DNA of 37,623 nucleotides from Clostridiales bacterium. Lineage in GTDB: Bacteria; Bacillota; Clostridia; Christensenellales; Aristaeellaceae. This document shows, in pieces, positions 13,477 to 22,613 of this stretch. Under the pieces are notes generated by a model. That model saw nothing but the letters and a program-made list of their open reading frames with translations, was not told where the DNA came from and did not search any database. Every line of letters starts with the position of its first letter. Position 1 is the stretch's first letter. Where the stretch lies: contig JAQXLU010000028.1 in assembly GCA_029012285.1 (NCBI GenBank), positions 1-37,623 on the forward strand, written 5' to 3'. Both the position numbers and the translations under genes were made by a program.

Positions 13477-14970
13477 TCAGAACTGGAAGTAAATGAACGC
13501 CGACGCGTCGAAGCTGGGCCCGTAGATCCCCAGCACCAGCACTGCCAGCACGCTGGCAATGACCACCATCCAGCGGAACCAGGCTTCCTGCCTGTTCAGC
13601 GTTTCACGCAGGTGGACGCCACATTCCTGGAGCACACTGACCCCCAGCAGCACCGCAAGGCTAACGCCCAGCGTGGCCCACTGCGCCGCGTCAAAGCCCA
13701 GGCGCAGCAATCTGCCATCCAGCAGCACCTCCGGGTTCCACACGAACAGGCGGCTAAGAATGCCAAACGCGTCGTTCACCGTGTTTGCGCGGAAGAACAC
13801 CCAGGATAGATCGATCAGCACGAAGGTCAGCAGCATCTGCAGCAACCGATGGCTGAACGTTTCGGTGCGCATGCCAACCTTGCGCATGAGCTTTTCCCGC
13901 AGCGGCTTGAGCAGGCTGCCAATCACCTGGTACAGCCCGTTGAGAGCACCCCAAATCACGTAATTCCACGCCGCGCCATGCCATAGGCCGGAGCACAGGA
14001 ACACGATCATCACATTGATGTAGCGGCGAGCCCTCCCCTTCCGGCTGCCACCCAGGGGGATGTACAAGTAATCACGGAACCAGGTGGAGAGCGAAATGTG
14101 CCATCTGCGCCAGAAATCTGCCACCGATGTGGCAAAATAGGGCCGGCGGAAGTTTTCCATCAGGTCAAAGCCCATCACCTGCGCCGCCCCGATGGCGATG
14201 CTGGAGTATCCGGCAAAGTCGCCATACACCTGCACAGCAAACAGCACCATGCCAATAAGCAGCTCAAAGCCGCTGTAATACGAAGAATAGTTGAAGATCT
14301 GATTGACCACGATCGCGGCACGGTCGGCGATCACGATCTTCTGGAAGAAGCCCCATATCATCAGCATCAAGCCATCGCGAACCGCGCTAAAGCGGAAGGG
14401 TTGCGGCTTGTCAAACTGGGTCAAAAGATGGGAGGATCGTTCAATCGGGCCTGCCACCAGCTGCGGGAAGAAGCTGACGAAGGTTGCGTATTTGAAGAAG
14501 TTCTTCTCCACGCGCACCTGACGGCGATAGACGTCCATGGTGTAGGACAATGCCTGGAAGATGTAAAAGGAGATGCCCACCGGCAGCAGCACATCAAAGC
14601 CGGGACTGATCTGTTCCAGCCCCATGGACCCGCGAAGGGCGTTGATGTTGTCCACCATGAAATCAAAATACTTGAAGAAGAACAGAATGCTCAGGTTGAT
14701 GCCAAAGGACAGCGCAATCCAGATCTTCTCATTGATGATCACACGCTCGCCCGCTTCTCTCCGGTTCATGGTGCGCCCGATGAGCAGTCCCGAGCAGAAT
14801 GTGACCGCCGTAGAAAACAGCAGCAGCAGCGCATAGGACGGATTCCAGCACATGTAGAACACATAGGATGTCACCAGCAGCCAATACATGCGCAGCTTTC
14901 CCGGGATGAGGTAGTACATCAGCACCACCGCAGGAAAGAACAGCAGAAACTCAATCGAGTTGAACAGCAT
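13477..14970 (-). CDS. MBOAT-family O-acyltransferase (AlgI/DltB-like)
   Basis: The 497-residue polytopic protein matches AlgI-type MBOATs in length and motifs: LLPVGISFYIFQALSYTMD (about 145-163), FFPQLVAGPIER, VYGDFAGYSSIAIG, then the signature DFWRRWHISLSTWFRDYLYIPLGG (about 288-311; split across two strands of evidence) and SGLWHGAAWNYVIWG with the putative catalytic His near residue 334. It probably passes acetyl groups from a cytoplasmic donor through the membrane to the SGNH partner encoded immediately downstream, as in alginate (AlgI/J/X), acetylated cellulose (WssFGHI) and teichoic acid D-alanylation (DltB/D). The context in a polysaccharide operon favours O-acetylation of that polymer. 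A GGAG site is 8 nt before the ATG. Confidence 0.92.
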   Translation of the reverse strand: MLFNSIEFLLFFPAVVLMYYLIPGKLRMYWLLVTSYVFYMCWNPSYALLLLFSTAVTFCSGLLIGRTMNRREAGERVIINEKIWIALSFGINLSILFFFKYFDFMVDNINALRGSMGLEQISPGFDVLLPVGISFYIFQALSYTMDVYRRQVRVEKNFFKYATFVSFFPQLVAGPIERSSHLLTQFDKPQPFRFSAVRDGLMLMIWGFFQKIVIADRAAIVVNQIFNYSSYYSGFELLIGMVLFAVQVYGDFAGYSSIAIGAAQVMGFDLMENFRRPYFATSVADFWRRWHISLSTWFRDYLYIPLGGSRKGRARRYINVMIVFLCSGLWHGAAWNYVIWGALNGLYQVIGSLLKPLREKLMRKVGMRTETFSHRLLQMLLTFVLIDLSWVFFRANTVNDAFGILSRLFVWNPEVLLDGRLLRLGFDAAQWATLGVSLAVLLGVSVLQECGVHLRETLNRQEAWFRWMVVIASVLAVLVLGIYGPSFDASAFIYFQF

Positions 14971-15054
14971 CGTGATTCTCCATTACATCGGCATTCTTGT
15001 TTGAGGGGGCACCATTCAGCCAGATGGGCCGCGCAATCGTTCGCAAACGCGGAT

Positions 15055-17352
15055 TTACTCCTTCTTCCCCCTGTTGTAGCGGCGAGCGCGCAGTGCAATG
15101 ATCAGCAGTCCGATCAGCACGATGAGCATGCTGCCCAGGCCCGTCAGGAGCAGGATCAGCGGTTCGCGGTTTTCCATCACGACACGGGTGAAGGTCGGCG
15201 CTTTCTGCTCGGAGGACGCCATCCTCGTGGTGGTGAACTGATAGCTGCTTGCCTGCCCATGCGCGTCGACCAGCACAGCCTCCTTGGTCAGCGCCCAGCG
15301 CAGCTTGTCGCTGGAGATGCGCTCGGTCAGCGCCTTGATGCCAGCCGATTCCGGCGCGGAAAGCACCAGCATGACGCGGTTGACCGAATAGGGGGATACC
15401 AGCAGCTGGATCACGCCCACTTCCCTGGCGTATGCTTCGTTGAGGATCAGCTTCTCGTTGCTTTCATACCGGGTCAGGTCCTCACTGTACTTGAAATGCA
15501 AGCTGCTGTTCAGATTGGCAATCATCCGGTTGGAGGACGGCTTGCCCACCAGAATCAGGTTCCAGTCCCCATCGGTGCTTGCGTTGAAGAAATCGGCCCG
15601 GATGGCCCGCAATTTGCCATAGGGATCGCTGCCTGCGCCCAGCATCGCCACCGCGCGCCCGCAAAGGTTCAGATCCTCGGCATCCGGGACATCCGGCAGC
15701 ACCACCAGCACGTTGTCCATGCGGCTGTTGCGCTGGAAAGGTGCGGGGCGGTTGCTCAGGCTCAGGCCCGCACGCTCGCCCTGGGGCAGGTAGAGGACGG
15801 AGTCCTCCGCGATGTATGCCCAGGGCATATCCAGTTGTCTGGGTGTGCAGTCCAGATCCTTGACCTCCAGGTCAAAGGTGATGGTGAGGTAGGTGCCTGC
15901 CACGCCGACAGCATCCGCAGGCACAGAGAAGGCCACCGTCGTCCCATATGCGCCCTCGCGGGTCAGCTGGCGTGAATACAGCGGCAAATTGTTGCCCCAG
16001 TACACCGTCATCAGGCTGCGGTCCCAATCCAGGTTCTCGGAATAACGGATGTGGAAAGAGAACTTGCCTTCGCTGGAGAGCGCGTAGTCCTCGGGCACAG
16101 GCAGATAGATCGTTGCCGTTTGGTGGAACGGGCCGACAAAGCTCGCGCCATGCCCCAGCATATCCTTGAAGGTATACTGACCCTCCACCGCAAGCGCAGA
16201 GAGTGTACCCGCCTCGATGTAGGCACGCGCTTCCCCCACGCTGACATGTGCGCTGCGGCCATGCAGCTGGGTCACACGGTCTGCATCGCTCAACATCTGC
16301 GCGGCCTCCAGCAGCGCCTCCCGCTCGCGCGATACCACCAGCAGATATTCCCGCTCGCCATCCTTCACCAGCTGAAGCAGCGCGCCGGTCTGCGGCACCT
16401 CCTGATCCAGCAGCGACAGCAGATGGTTCGGCGTGTTATCCCGCAAGCCGAAGTAGATCACATGGCTGCGCGTGGTCTGGGAGATGCGCGCCAGCTCCAT
16501 ATCGTTCTGTGCGGACAGCGCGGTGCCGAAGCCTGCCATCAGGTTCAGCGCAGCGGTCAGTTCATCCGCATCCGCCGCGTCGGACACCGCAACCGCGCTG
16601 TTTGCACCGGTCTTGTCCATCATGGACAGGAAGGGATACGGGAACACGCTCAGCTCCTCAGCGCGCTCGGACAGCTCGTAGGCGATGCGCAGGCAGGTGC
16701 TTTCGTCGAACTTCACCCAGTTCGCGCCGTTGTAGTCATCCGTACAGCCCTCGTCGTCGGTCAATCGGACATACGCGCCAATTTCCAGCAGATTGTAGCC
16801 GGACTTGAGCAGCTCCACCGGCACGGGAATGTACAGCACCGTCCGGGTTTGCCCGATACCCACCTGCACATGGGTGGAGTAGAAGGGCGTACCGTTCATA
16901 TAGAATGTCAGGGAGGATACGTCGGACAGGATCAGGTCGGAGGCCGTGTAGCACACGCGCAGCATCGCCATCGTCGGCTCGGCATACTCCGGCATCTCCG
17001 CGTACAGGCTCAGCACCGAGTAGATGCCCCGGATGAACTGTACGCCGCCAAAGCTGTAATCCGCATAGTACGTTCCCTGCAGCTGCGCATTCTGGAACGT
17101 CTGCTCCAGCTTGCTCTGATTTTCCAGTTGCTGCTGCACGAGCAGGTCGTTCACGCCCAGCGGTATTTCCTCGGTTTCCCGCGGCACGCTGGCGGACGCC
17201 TGATCAGGCGCAGGCGTGGGCTCCTGGGTTGCCTGGGGCGCAGGCACAGGCGCATCGACGCCCTCCGCAACGCCCGTCATCGTGCCAAAGGCACAGCACA
17301 ATGCCAGCATCCACACAACCATCAGCAGGTATGCTCGTTTCTGCCCATTCAT
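15055..17352 (-). CDS. BcsB/YdaN-like extracytoplasmic polysaccharide synthase partner
   Basis: The 765-residue protein starts with a signal peptide and ends in one transmembrane helix (about residues 728-752, LILLLTGLGSMLIVLIGLL) plus a basic tail (RARRYNRGKKE). Between them lie two sets of beta-rich domains with BcsB-like elements: a GVQFIRGIYSV strand near residue 100, LTFYMNGTPFYSTHV, then a second jelly-roll unit with LPVPEDYALSSEGKFSFHIRYS (positions about 410-430) and VTVYWGNNLPLYS-like strands. BcsB proteins guide the nascent glucan away from a BcsA-type synthase; the B. subtilis counterpart is YdaN. The GT2 synthase is encoded just upstream. The start is uncertain: ATGs occur at 17370, 17361, 17358 and 17352. 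GGAGG at 17364-17368 favours 17358 or 17352. Confidence 0.87.
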   Translation of the reverse strand: MNGQKRAYLLMVVWMLALCCAFGTMTGVAEGVDAPVPAPQATQEPTPAPDQASASVPRETEEIPLGVNDLLVQQQLENQSKLEQTFQNAQLQGTYYADYSFGGVQFIRGIYSVLSLYAEMPEYAEPTMAMLRVCYTASDLILSDVSSLTFYMNGTPFYSTHVQVGIGQTRTVLYIPVPVELLKSGYNLLEIGAYVRLTDDEGCTDDYNGANWVKFDESTCLRIAYELSERAEELSVFPYPFLSMMDKTGANSAVAVSDAADADELTAALNLMAGFGTALSAQNDMELARISQTTRSHVIYFGLRDNTPNHLLSLLDQEVPQTGALLQLVKDGEREYLLVVSREREALLEAAQMLSDADRVTQLHGRSAHVSVGEARAYIEAGTLSALAVEGQYTFKDMLGHGASFVGPFHQTATIYLPVPEDYALSSEGKFSFHIRYSENLDWDRSLMTVYWGNNLPLYSRQLTREGAYGTTVAFSVPADAVGVAGTYLTITFDLEVKDLDCTPRQLDMPWAYIAEDSVLYLPQGERAGLSLSNRPAPFQRNSRMDNVLVVLPDVPDAEDLNLCGRAVAMLGAGSDPYGKLRAIRADFFNASTDGDWNLILVGKPSSNRMIANLNSSLHFKYSEDLTRYESNEKLILNEAYAREVGVIQLLVSPYSVNRVMLVLSAPESAGIKALTERISSDKLRWALTKEAVLVDAHGQASSYQFTTTRMASSEQKAPTFTRVVMENREPLILLLTGLGSMLIVLIGLLIIALRARRYNRGKKE

Positions 17353-17369
17353 GTGCATCATCTCCTCCA

Positions 17370-18626
17370 TCAATCAGCCGATCGTTCGGTTTTATACCAG
17401 GTTACTTCCGTGTTGGTGACGACCTTCTTCACCGTCATGAACAGCGCGCGCATCACGACCACCACCCACAACTTGCTGTAGGAAAACAGCATGAGGATCA
17501 CAATGAGCGCGGATTCCAGGCTGAACTCGTTCTTCTCCATGCTCAGCGTCAGCATCACGTTGAACTCGAACAGGACGCACGCCATCACCCACACCAGGGT
17601 GGACAATCCTCCCAGCGACACATGGGCATAGCCCAGGATACCCAGCACAAAGATGGTATCCGAGCAGACCAGCGCGGTGGCCATGAGCAGGTAAACCAGC
17701 GAATAGTACAGCACGTCCAGACGCATCCGCCCTGCCTTGAGGTCGAATATGTACTTGAAGTTATTGCCCAGCACATACAGGTTGCCCATCGCCCAGCGGG
17801 TGCGCTGCTTGAACCAGATGTCCAGGCGGAAGGGCTCCTGCTCCCAGGTGACCGCAGCAGGGATCTGCCGGATCTTATAGCCCATGCGGTAGATGCGGAA
17901 GCTGATCTCCGTATCCTCGGAAAGCGCCTTGGGATCCCATCCGCCGATTTCCTCAATGATATGGCGGTGAATCACAAAATTGGTGCCCGGAATCGTACAC
18001 AGCCCGAAGAAGAACCAGCGCCCCGCCTGATTCATGCACTGGTGCGCGAGGGTTTCGATGTTGACAAAGCGCGTCAGGAGCGACGCGTTGCGGTTGCGCG
18101 TGCGGAACTTGCCGATCACCGCGCCCAGCGAATCGTCCGTCATCAGATGTTCCACCAGGATGCGCAGCGCCTGCGGCTCGGGCGTGTTGTCCGCGTCATA
18201 GATGGCGAACACCGATCCGCGCGCCACAGAGAAGCCGATGTTCAGCGCATTGGACTTTCCCTTGCCGCCCACCTGGTTGTCGGTATTGACCACAATCAGC
18301 ATGCGATCCGGGTAATCGGCCTGCATCGCCGCCAGCGTTTGGGCCGTGTTATCGGTCGAATTGTCGTTGATGACAATGATTTCATACCGATCCTTCGGAT
18401 AGTCGAAGCGGAGCAGCGCCTGCACCGTCCGCCGAATAACAGCGCTCTCATTGTGAGCAGGCACCATCACCGACACAAAGGGGTATTCCTTCAGCGGGAT
18501 GTTGGGGTCCTCCTTGCCCATGCGGTAGTAGTAGATGAAGCCACCCACCGAGAGCACGACATTGATGCCCATCAGCAGCCAAATGGCAATCATGGAAAAG
18601 AGCGTCAGATAATCAATCAGGCTCAT
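17370..18626 (-). CDS. Family 2 processive glycosyltransferase (BcsA/PgaC/YdaM-like)
   Basis: The 418-residue protein is a membrane GT2 synthase. One helix precedes the catalytic domain (about residues 8-34), and several follow it (about 300-385). The domain has the nucleotide site VINDNSTDN (85-93), the DAD metal motif (144-146, YDADN), the acceptor-base region SEDTEISFR (236-244) and QRTRW (274-278), the Q(Q/R)xRW hallmark of processive polymerases. No PilZ domain is present, unlike BcsA, so c-di-GMP control would need a separate receptor; the degenerate GGDEF protein two genes upstream is the candidate. The gene overlaps the preceding one by 14 nt with AAGGAG 10 nt from its ATG, and its TGA overlaps an ATG of the next gene. 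It likely polymerises a UDP-HexNAc. Confidence 0.92.
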   Translation of the reverse strand: MSLIDYLTLFSMIAIWLLMGINVVLSVGGFIYYYRMGKEDPNIPLKEYPFVSVMVPAHNESAVIRRTVQALLRFDYPKDRYEIIVINDNSTDNTAQTLAAMQADYPDRMLIVVNTDNQVGGKGKSNALNIGFSVARGSVFAIYDADNTPEPQALRILVEHLMTDDSLGAVIGKFRTRNRNASLLTRFVNIETLAHQCMNQAGRWFFFGLCTIPGTNFVIHRHIIEEIGGWDPKALSEDTEISFRIYRMGYKIRQIPAAVTWEQEPFRLDIWFKQRTRWAMGNLYVLGNNFKYIFDLKAGRMRLDVLYYSLVYLLMATALVCSDTIFVLGILGYAHVSLGGLSTLVWVMACVLFEFNVMLTLSMEKNEFSLESALIVILMLFSYSKLWVVVVMRALFMTVKKVVTNTEVTWYKTERSAD

Positions 18627-20196
18627 TCAAACCACGCTCCTTGGGGGTAGGACGGTGTTTTCCTTTACCGACCGAGGCCGGCTTGTAATGCTTCCTATGC
18701 AGGATGTCCCAGCGCATTGCCCGGCGTGACAGCAGGATTGCAGCGATGAAAACCGTGCTTGCCACCAGCACAAAGGTCATGATGTGCCTGTTGCTGGTCA
18801 GGATCTGATTGGTCAGGTACTGTTCAAAGCCACGGTCGAACTTGTAGTCCTCATATTCAAAGGGCTCGTAAGCCAAGCTAACGATTTCGCCATTGACCTC
18901 CACCACACCCGTCGCGCTGCGGAACACATAATCGCTGCCCATGTACACGGCGTTATCCATGTCCACCAGGCTCTTCAGTGCACGGCGGCTGCGCTTCAGG
19001 GTCTGCACATACCTGCGCAGCGTATCCACATCCTCGTTCACATCCAGATAGATCGCCTGCGCGTAGGCGGTGGTCAGCGCACCGCCATCCTGCATGCAAG
19101 GCGCCAGCACCTGGTGTCCATCATACCAGGCGAGGTTCTCGCCCTCAGCCCGGTCGCTCAAATGATCGTCGCTGCGAAACAGCAGCACCGTTCGGAAGCC
19201 AGCGATAGCTTCCAGGCCGCGCTTGCTGAACAGATATGCCTCCGGCGCCTCGATCGCCAGCGGATACACCCCATAGCGCGTGTAGGCGCTGTAAGCTGTG
19301 TTCAGCTGCTTCATGTATTGCGTCATATCCACCATTTCCAAGGATACGAGCGGCGCGTGCAGCACGATGCCCGCGCCAGTCGACTGGATGTAGCGAAGCC
19401 ACTCACAAAAGCGCTTCATGGATGGATAATCCGCGTTGTCATACACCGGCATCACGCACACCGCGTAAGGGACGCCTTCCTCCCGCAGCATATCCGTGAT
19501 CGCCATCAGATCCTCCGGCTCGTAAAAGGGGTATACATTGTCCAGCACCAGATACTGACCATATGAAATCGGATCATTCTGATACGGCCACATCCATGCT
19601 TGCAGATAGTTGGCCAGTGCGGCAGCCATCAGCGGTTCCTGTGCATCGCAATACGCCATCTGCGTCACATGTCCCAGGGTTTTGCACAACGGATACGTTT
19701 GGCTTTCGACGTAAAGCGTTCCGCCAATCGCTGCGCCCTCCCCTTCCAGCAGGATCATCTCGCTTTGACTGAGCAGCAATTCGCTTGTGCTGCCGGATTC
19801 GGTTTCGCAGCGCACCACGATGGAGCCATTCACCTGCACGGTACGCGCAAGCTGCTCCAGTGCGCCGCTGCCCACAACGAACACCGGTCGCTCACCCGTA
19901 CGCAGCGCATACGCCGTTTGCTCGTTGATGGCGCGATCCTCTGCCACCACCACGATCACCGCGTCATAGCCATCCAGCGTCACTTCCCGCCACGCATCGG
20001 CATAGTCACACCGCAGCGCGCTGTATGCCATGAAGCGCCGCAGCTCCGCCAGGTTCGCCTCTGACACGCGATCCGCCTGGGTATCCGCAAGCACCAGGAT
20101 CCGCTGCACCTCCGCGCATGCGGCGGAAGGCAGCAGGCAGGCGGCAAGCAGCACAACCGCCAGCACCAGCGCCACGCTTTGCACCTTATACATCAT
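18613..20196 (-). CDS. DUF2334 (YdaL-like) polysaccharide deacetylase-superfamily protein
   Basis: The 527-residue protein has a signal peptide (cleavage near ACA|EV at 28), a C-terminal membrane helix (about 455-475, TFVLVASTVFIAAILLSRRAM) and a basic cytoplasmic end. Residues about 205-420 form the DUF2334 domain, related in fold to polysaccharide deacetylases. It begins YLVLDNVYPF, continues with MLREEGVPYAVCVMPVYDN and GIVLHAPLVS, and ends near LAWYDGHQVLAP. The classical NodB metal triad is only partly visible (Asp in VLDNV, His in LHAP). Residues 30-150 resemble a flavodoxin/GATase-like alpha/beta domain. In B. subtilis, ydaL holds the same place in ydaJKLMN. It may process or help export the polymer. 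It overlaps both neighbours (11 and 14 nt), so it is tightly coupled. Confidence 0.87.
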   Translation of the reverse strand: MMYKVQSVALVLAVVLLAACLLPSAACAEVQRILVLADTQADRVSEANLAELRRFMAYSALRCDYADAWREVTLDGYDAVIVVVAEDRAINEQTAYALRTGERPVFVVGSGALEQLARTVQVNGSIVVRCETESGSTSELLLSQSEMILLEGEGAAIGGTLYVESQTYPLCKTLGHVTQMAYCDAQEPLMAAALANYLQAWMWPYQNDPISYGQYLVLDNVYPFYEPEDLMAITDMLREEGVPYAVCVMPVYDNADYPSMKRFCEWLRYIQSTGAGIVLHAPLVSLEMVDMTQYMKQLNTAYSAYTRYGVYPLAIEAPEAYLFSKRGLEAIAGFRTVLLFRSDDHLSDRAEGENLAWYDGHQVLAPCMQDGGALTTAYAQAIYLDVNEDVDTLRRYVQTLKRSRRALKSLVDMDNAVYMGSDYVFRSATGVVEVNGEIVSLAYEPFEYEDYKFDRGFEQYLTNQILTSNRHIMTFVLVASTVFIAAILLSRRAMRWDILHRKHYKPASVGKGKHRPTPKERGLNEPD

Positions 20197-21058
20197 ACAC
20201 CAGCTCTGCTTCCACAGCCTTGCGGAAACGGATCATGTCCTTGCCGTAGACGTCCTTGTCATACTGCTTGCAGCTGATCCGCACATCCAGCTTTGTGCCA
20301 GCCTCGAGGATCTGGCTGAACTTGTCGGTGGTCGATAGCGCGTTCAGGATGCGACTGCGGACAACGCTGCTGTCGCGCTCGGTGGTTGTTAGCAGCACCA
20401 TCACCGAGCCCTTGTCATCCACGGAATACACGCGATCCTCCACACGGATGCTGTCGTGGATCACCTCGCACATCTGCTTGCGCAATTCCGTGAAGCTGCT
20501 GGCTGGCAGCATGCCGCGCAGCTCCGACTCATAGCGCAGCTGAATCTCCATCAGCGACAGGGGCAGCTGGTTGCGATCGCAGTAATGCACCATGACCTGC
20601 ATATCGCGGTAGAGGGCCCGCAGGTTGTACATACCGGTCACGTTGTCCACCAGCACCAGCTCCTCCACCTGCTGGCGCAGCATGGCGTTTTCATTGGAGA
20701 TGCCCTGGATGCCCAGGCAGTACATCTTCGCGCCCACCGCACCCAGCAAGGGCATTGGTGATAGGAAATAGTCCAGCAGGTACAGCACATGCCCATTCAT
20801 ATACACGCCATAGAGCTTGTAGGTGACCCACACGCAGGTGACGGTACTACACAGTGCCAGGCATGCCTCGGGGCGGCCGAAATAGCCCACCAGCACCGCC
20901 ACATCCATAGCAAACAGCACAACCAGATAGGTCTGGCGCATTTCCGGAGAGGCAAACGTCATGATCAGCGCTTGCCCCATCGCCCACAGGATCAGGATCA
21001 GCATCGCCAGATCGCGCTGAAACTGGGCTTGTTGTTCTACTCTTTTCAAGGCACTCAC
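20186..21058 (-). CDS. Degenerate GGDEF protein, probable c-di-GMP receptor (YdaK-like)
   Basis: Four or so membrane helices occupy residues 15-115, followed by a short coiled segment (ENAMLRQQVEELVLVDNV) and a GGDEF-type domain (about 137-285) opening with VDNVTGMYNLRALY. The catalytic GG(D/E)EF position (214-218) reads DDKGS, so cyclase activity should be lost. An RxxD motif (R205-VE-D208) sits exactly five residues ahead, the canonical position of the c-di-GMP inhibitory (I) site. This is the arrangement of B. subtilis YdaK, which is thought to sense c-di-GMP for the YdaLMN machine. The GTG start at 21058 overlaps the previous stop (GTGA). A TTG at 21049, 8 nt from GAGGAG, is the alternative start and has better spacing. 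Confidence 0.88.
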   Translation of the reverse strand: MSALKRVEQQAQFQRDLAMLILILWAMGQALIMTFASPEMRQTYLVVLFAMDVAVLVGYFGRPEACLALCSTVTCVWVTYKLYGVYMNGHVLYLLDYFLSPMPLLGAVGAKMYCLGIQGISNENAMLRQQVEELVLVDNVTGMYNLRALYRDMQVMVHYCDRNQLPLSLMEIQLRYESELRGMLPASSFTELRKQMCEVIHDSIRVEDRVYSVDDKGSVMVLLTTTERDSSVVRSRILNALSTTDKFSQILEAGTKLDVRISCKQYDKDVYGKDMIRFRKAVEAELVYDV

Positions 21059-22572
21059 TCCTCGTCAAGTTCAATACGCTTTGTTCTGTGCAGCAATTCG
21101 GTGATGAACAGCACCGACATCAGGTCGATGGCCATGCCCATCAGGAAACTCTCGCGCAGCAGCTCACTGTCGCCAGCCATCAGCAGCACCGTCAGGATCT
21201 CCAGCACCGCCATGACAATGAATACGCCAATCAGCTCCTTATAGCGGGCCTCCCGGCGTTCCTCCTCCAGGGTTTTCTGCTTTTTGCGCACCAGCACCAC
21301 CACAGCCAGCAGCAGCACCATGCCCGCTGTTTTGGGCGCGCTCTGTTCCTTGAAGGTGGACCATACGCTCATGAAGGGCGTTTTCGCCATCGGCGGCAGG
21401 CCCACGCTTTGCTCATAGTTGCCGCTGTAATCGGAACGGGTGATAAACGCATGATGCACCCCTCGGTCAAACATGCCCAGCATCGCAATGGGGTGGATCA
21501 GATAGTACCCCAGCACGTCCACCGTGTTGTAATGGTCGAAGAAGCCCTCGTCCAGCACACCGTCATCCGGGAGCACCACAGGATACTCCTGATCGCCATA
21601 GGTATCGGTGAGCACCGAATAACGCGGCTCAATCCCGAAAAACGCCAGCGCCTTGGTGGGATCATCCGCCTGGAACAGAACGCCGCGGGTCATCTGATTA
21701 TACTTGGCTACGCGCGTCTGGCGGTTCAGCATTGCGCCCGTATACACGACGCTGAGCACTGCCATCACAATCGCCATCGCAAGGCTCAGCATCCGCATGG
21801 GCAGATCGCTTTGCTCGTGGAACACGCGCCAGTACACCACCGATGCAACGATGCCAATCAGCGCGCAGTACTGGTTGACCGCCGTCAGCACCACCATGCA
21901 CGCGCCCATCAGCACAAGCGCAGCGCCAATCTTCTGTCGCCTGGACAGGACGAAGATGATGTCCACCAGGCCGATCAGCGCCAGCGCTTCCAGCGGCGAT
22001 GTGTACAGTGACGCAAAACGCACCACAATCGTGGAATCAGCGAACACCAGAACGCTCAGGATCGCCAGCAGCAACCCTTCTGAATACCGGGGGACCCGCT
22101 GCAGGATGCCCAGGAACAGCGGATAGAGCAGCACCAGGTAGAGCACCATATACAGCGCCGCCAGGAATCGCATGTCAAACAGCGTATCATTGGTCAAGAG
22201 GATGTCCAGCGCGACCGCCAGGCGGATCATGATTTTGAGTGGCAAGGGGGTGGTTTCCGGCGGCTGCGCGTTCTCTTCTATATAATAAGTCCGCTCGTAG
22301 TAGCTGAAATAGGCTTCCTTATTCTCCGGGTCGAGCCTTACCAAGCCTACATCTGCCAGCACAGCATCCAGACTGCCGTCGTTAGACAGGCCGAGATAAG
22401 GCGGGAGAAACAGCATGTAGGCCATCAGCACTGCGATCACCAGCAACGAAACAAGCGCAAGGTGCTTGGGTCGATACCGGTTGCGCATCGAATGGTCAAA
22501 CCTCCGGATCGCATCTCCGGCCAGTACCCAGAGCCTCGCGATCCACTTGATGGCGAGCACGATCCACTTCAT
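21055..22572 (-). CDS. GT-C-type membrane protein, single WsfD-like module
   Basis: The 505-residue protein has about ten membrane helices and the same module as each half of the 1010-residue protein at 7755-10787. It has an early YLGLSNDGSLDAVLADVGL loop with acidic residues, a TIVVRFASLYTSPLEALALI helix, a GVLFQADDPTKALAFFGIEP loop, and a GYYLIHPIAMLGMFDRG segment. The family resemblance is to WsfD-type hexose transferases that use lipid-linked sugars. It lies between the GH8 protein and the GGDEF protein, a position with no counterpart in B. subtilis ydaJKLMN, so it looks like an added function. It probably transfers a side sugar to the polymer outside. Good AAGGAGG site before the ATG. 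Confidence 0.78.
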   Translation of the reverse strand: MKWIVLAIKWIARLWVLAGDAIRRFDHSMRNRYRPKHLALVSLLVIAVLMAYMLFLPPYLGLSNDGSLDAVLADVGLVRLDPENKEAYFSYYERTYYIEENAQPPETTPLPLKIMIRLAVALDILLTNDTLFDMRFLAALYMVLYLVLLYPLFLGILQRVPRYSEGLLLAILSVLVFADSTIVVRFASLYTSPLEALALIGLVDIIFVLSRRQKIGAALVLMGACMVVLTAVNQYCALIGIVASVVYWRVFHEQSDLPMRMLSLAMAIVMAVLSVVYTGAMLNRQTRVAKYNQMTRGVLFQADDPTKALAFFGIEPRYSVLTDTYGDQEYPVVLPDDGVLDEGFFDHYNTVDVLGYYLIHPIAMLGMFDRGVHHAFITRSDYSGNYEQSVGLPPMAKTPFMSVWSTFKEQSAPKTAGMVLLLAVVVLVRKKQKTLEEERREARYKELIGVFIVMAVLEILTVLLMAGDSELLRESFLMGMAIDLMSVLFITELLHRTKRIELDEE

Positions 22573-22613
22573 GCCGCTTCTCCCTCCTTTCTATTCCGTA
22601 TTCACAGGTTCGT

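Noticed and set aside
14098-15975. 625-codon plus-strand open frame
   Set aside because: It runs across two minus-strand genes and the gap between them, with His/Gln-rich composition and no family motif.
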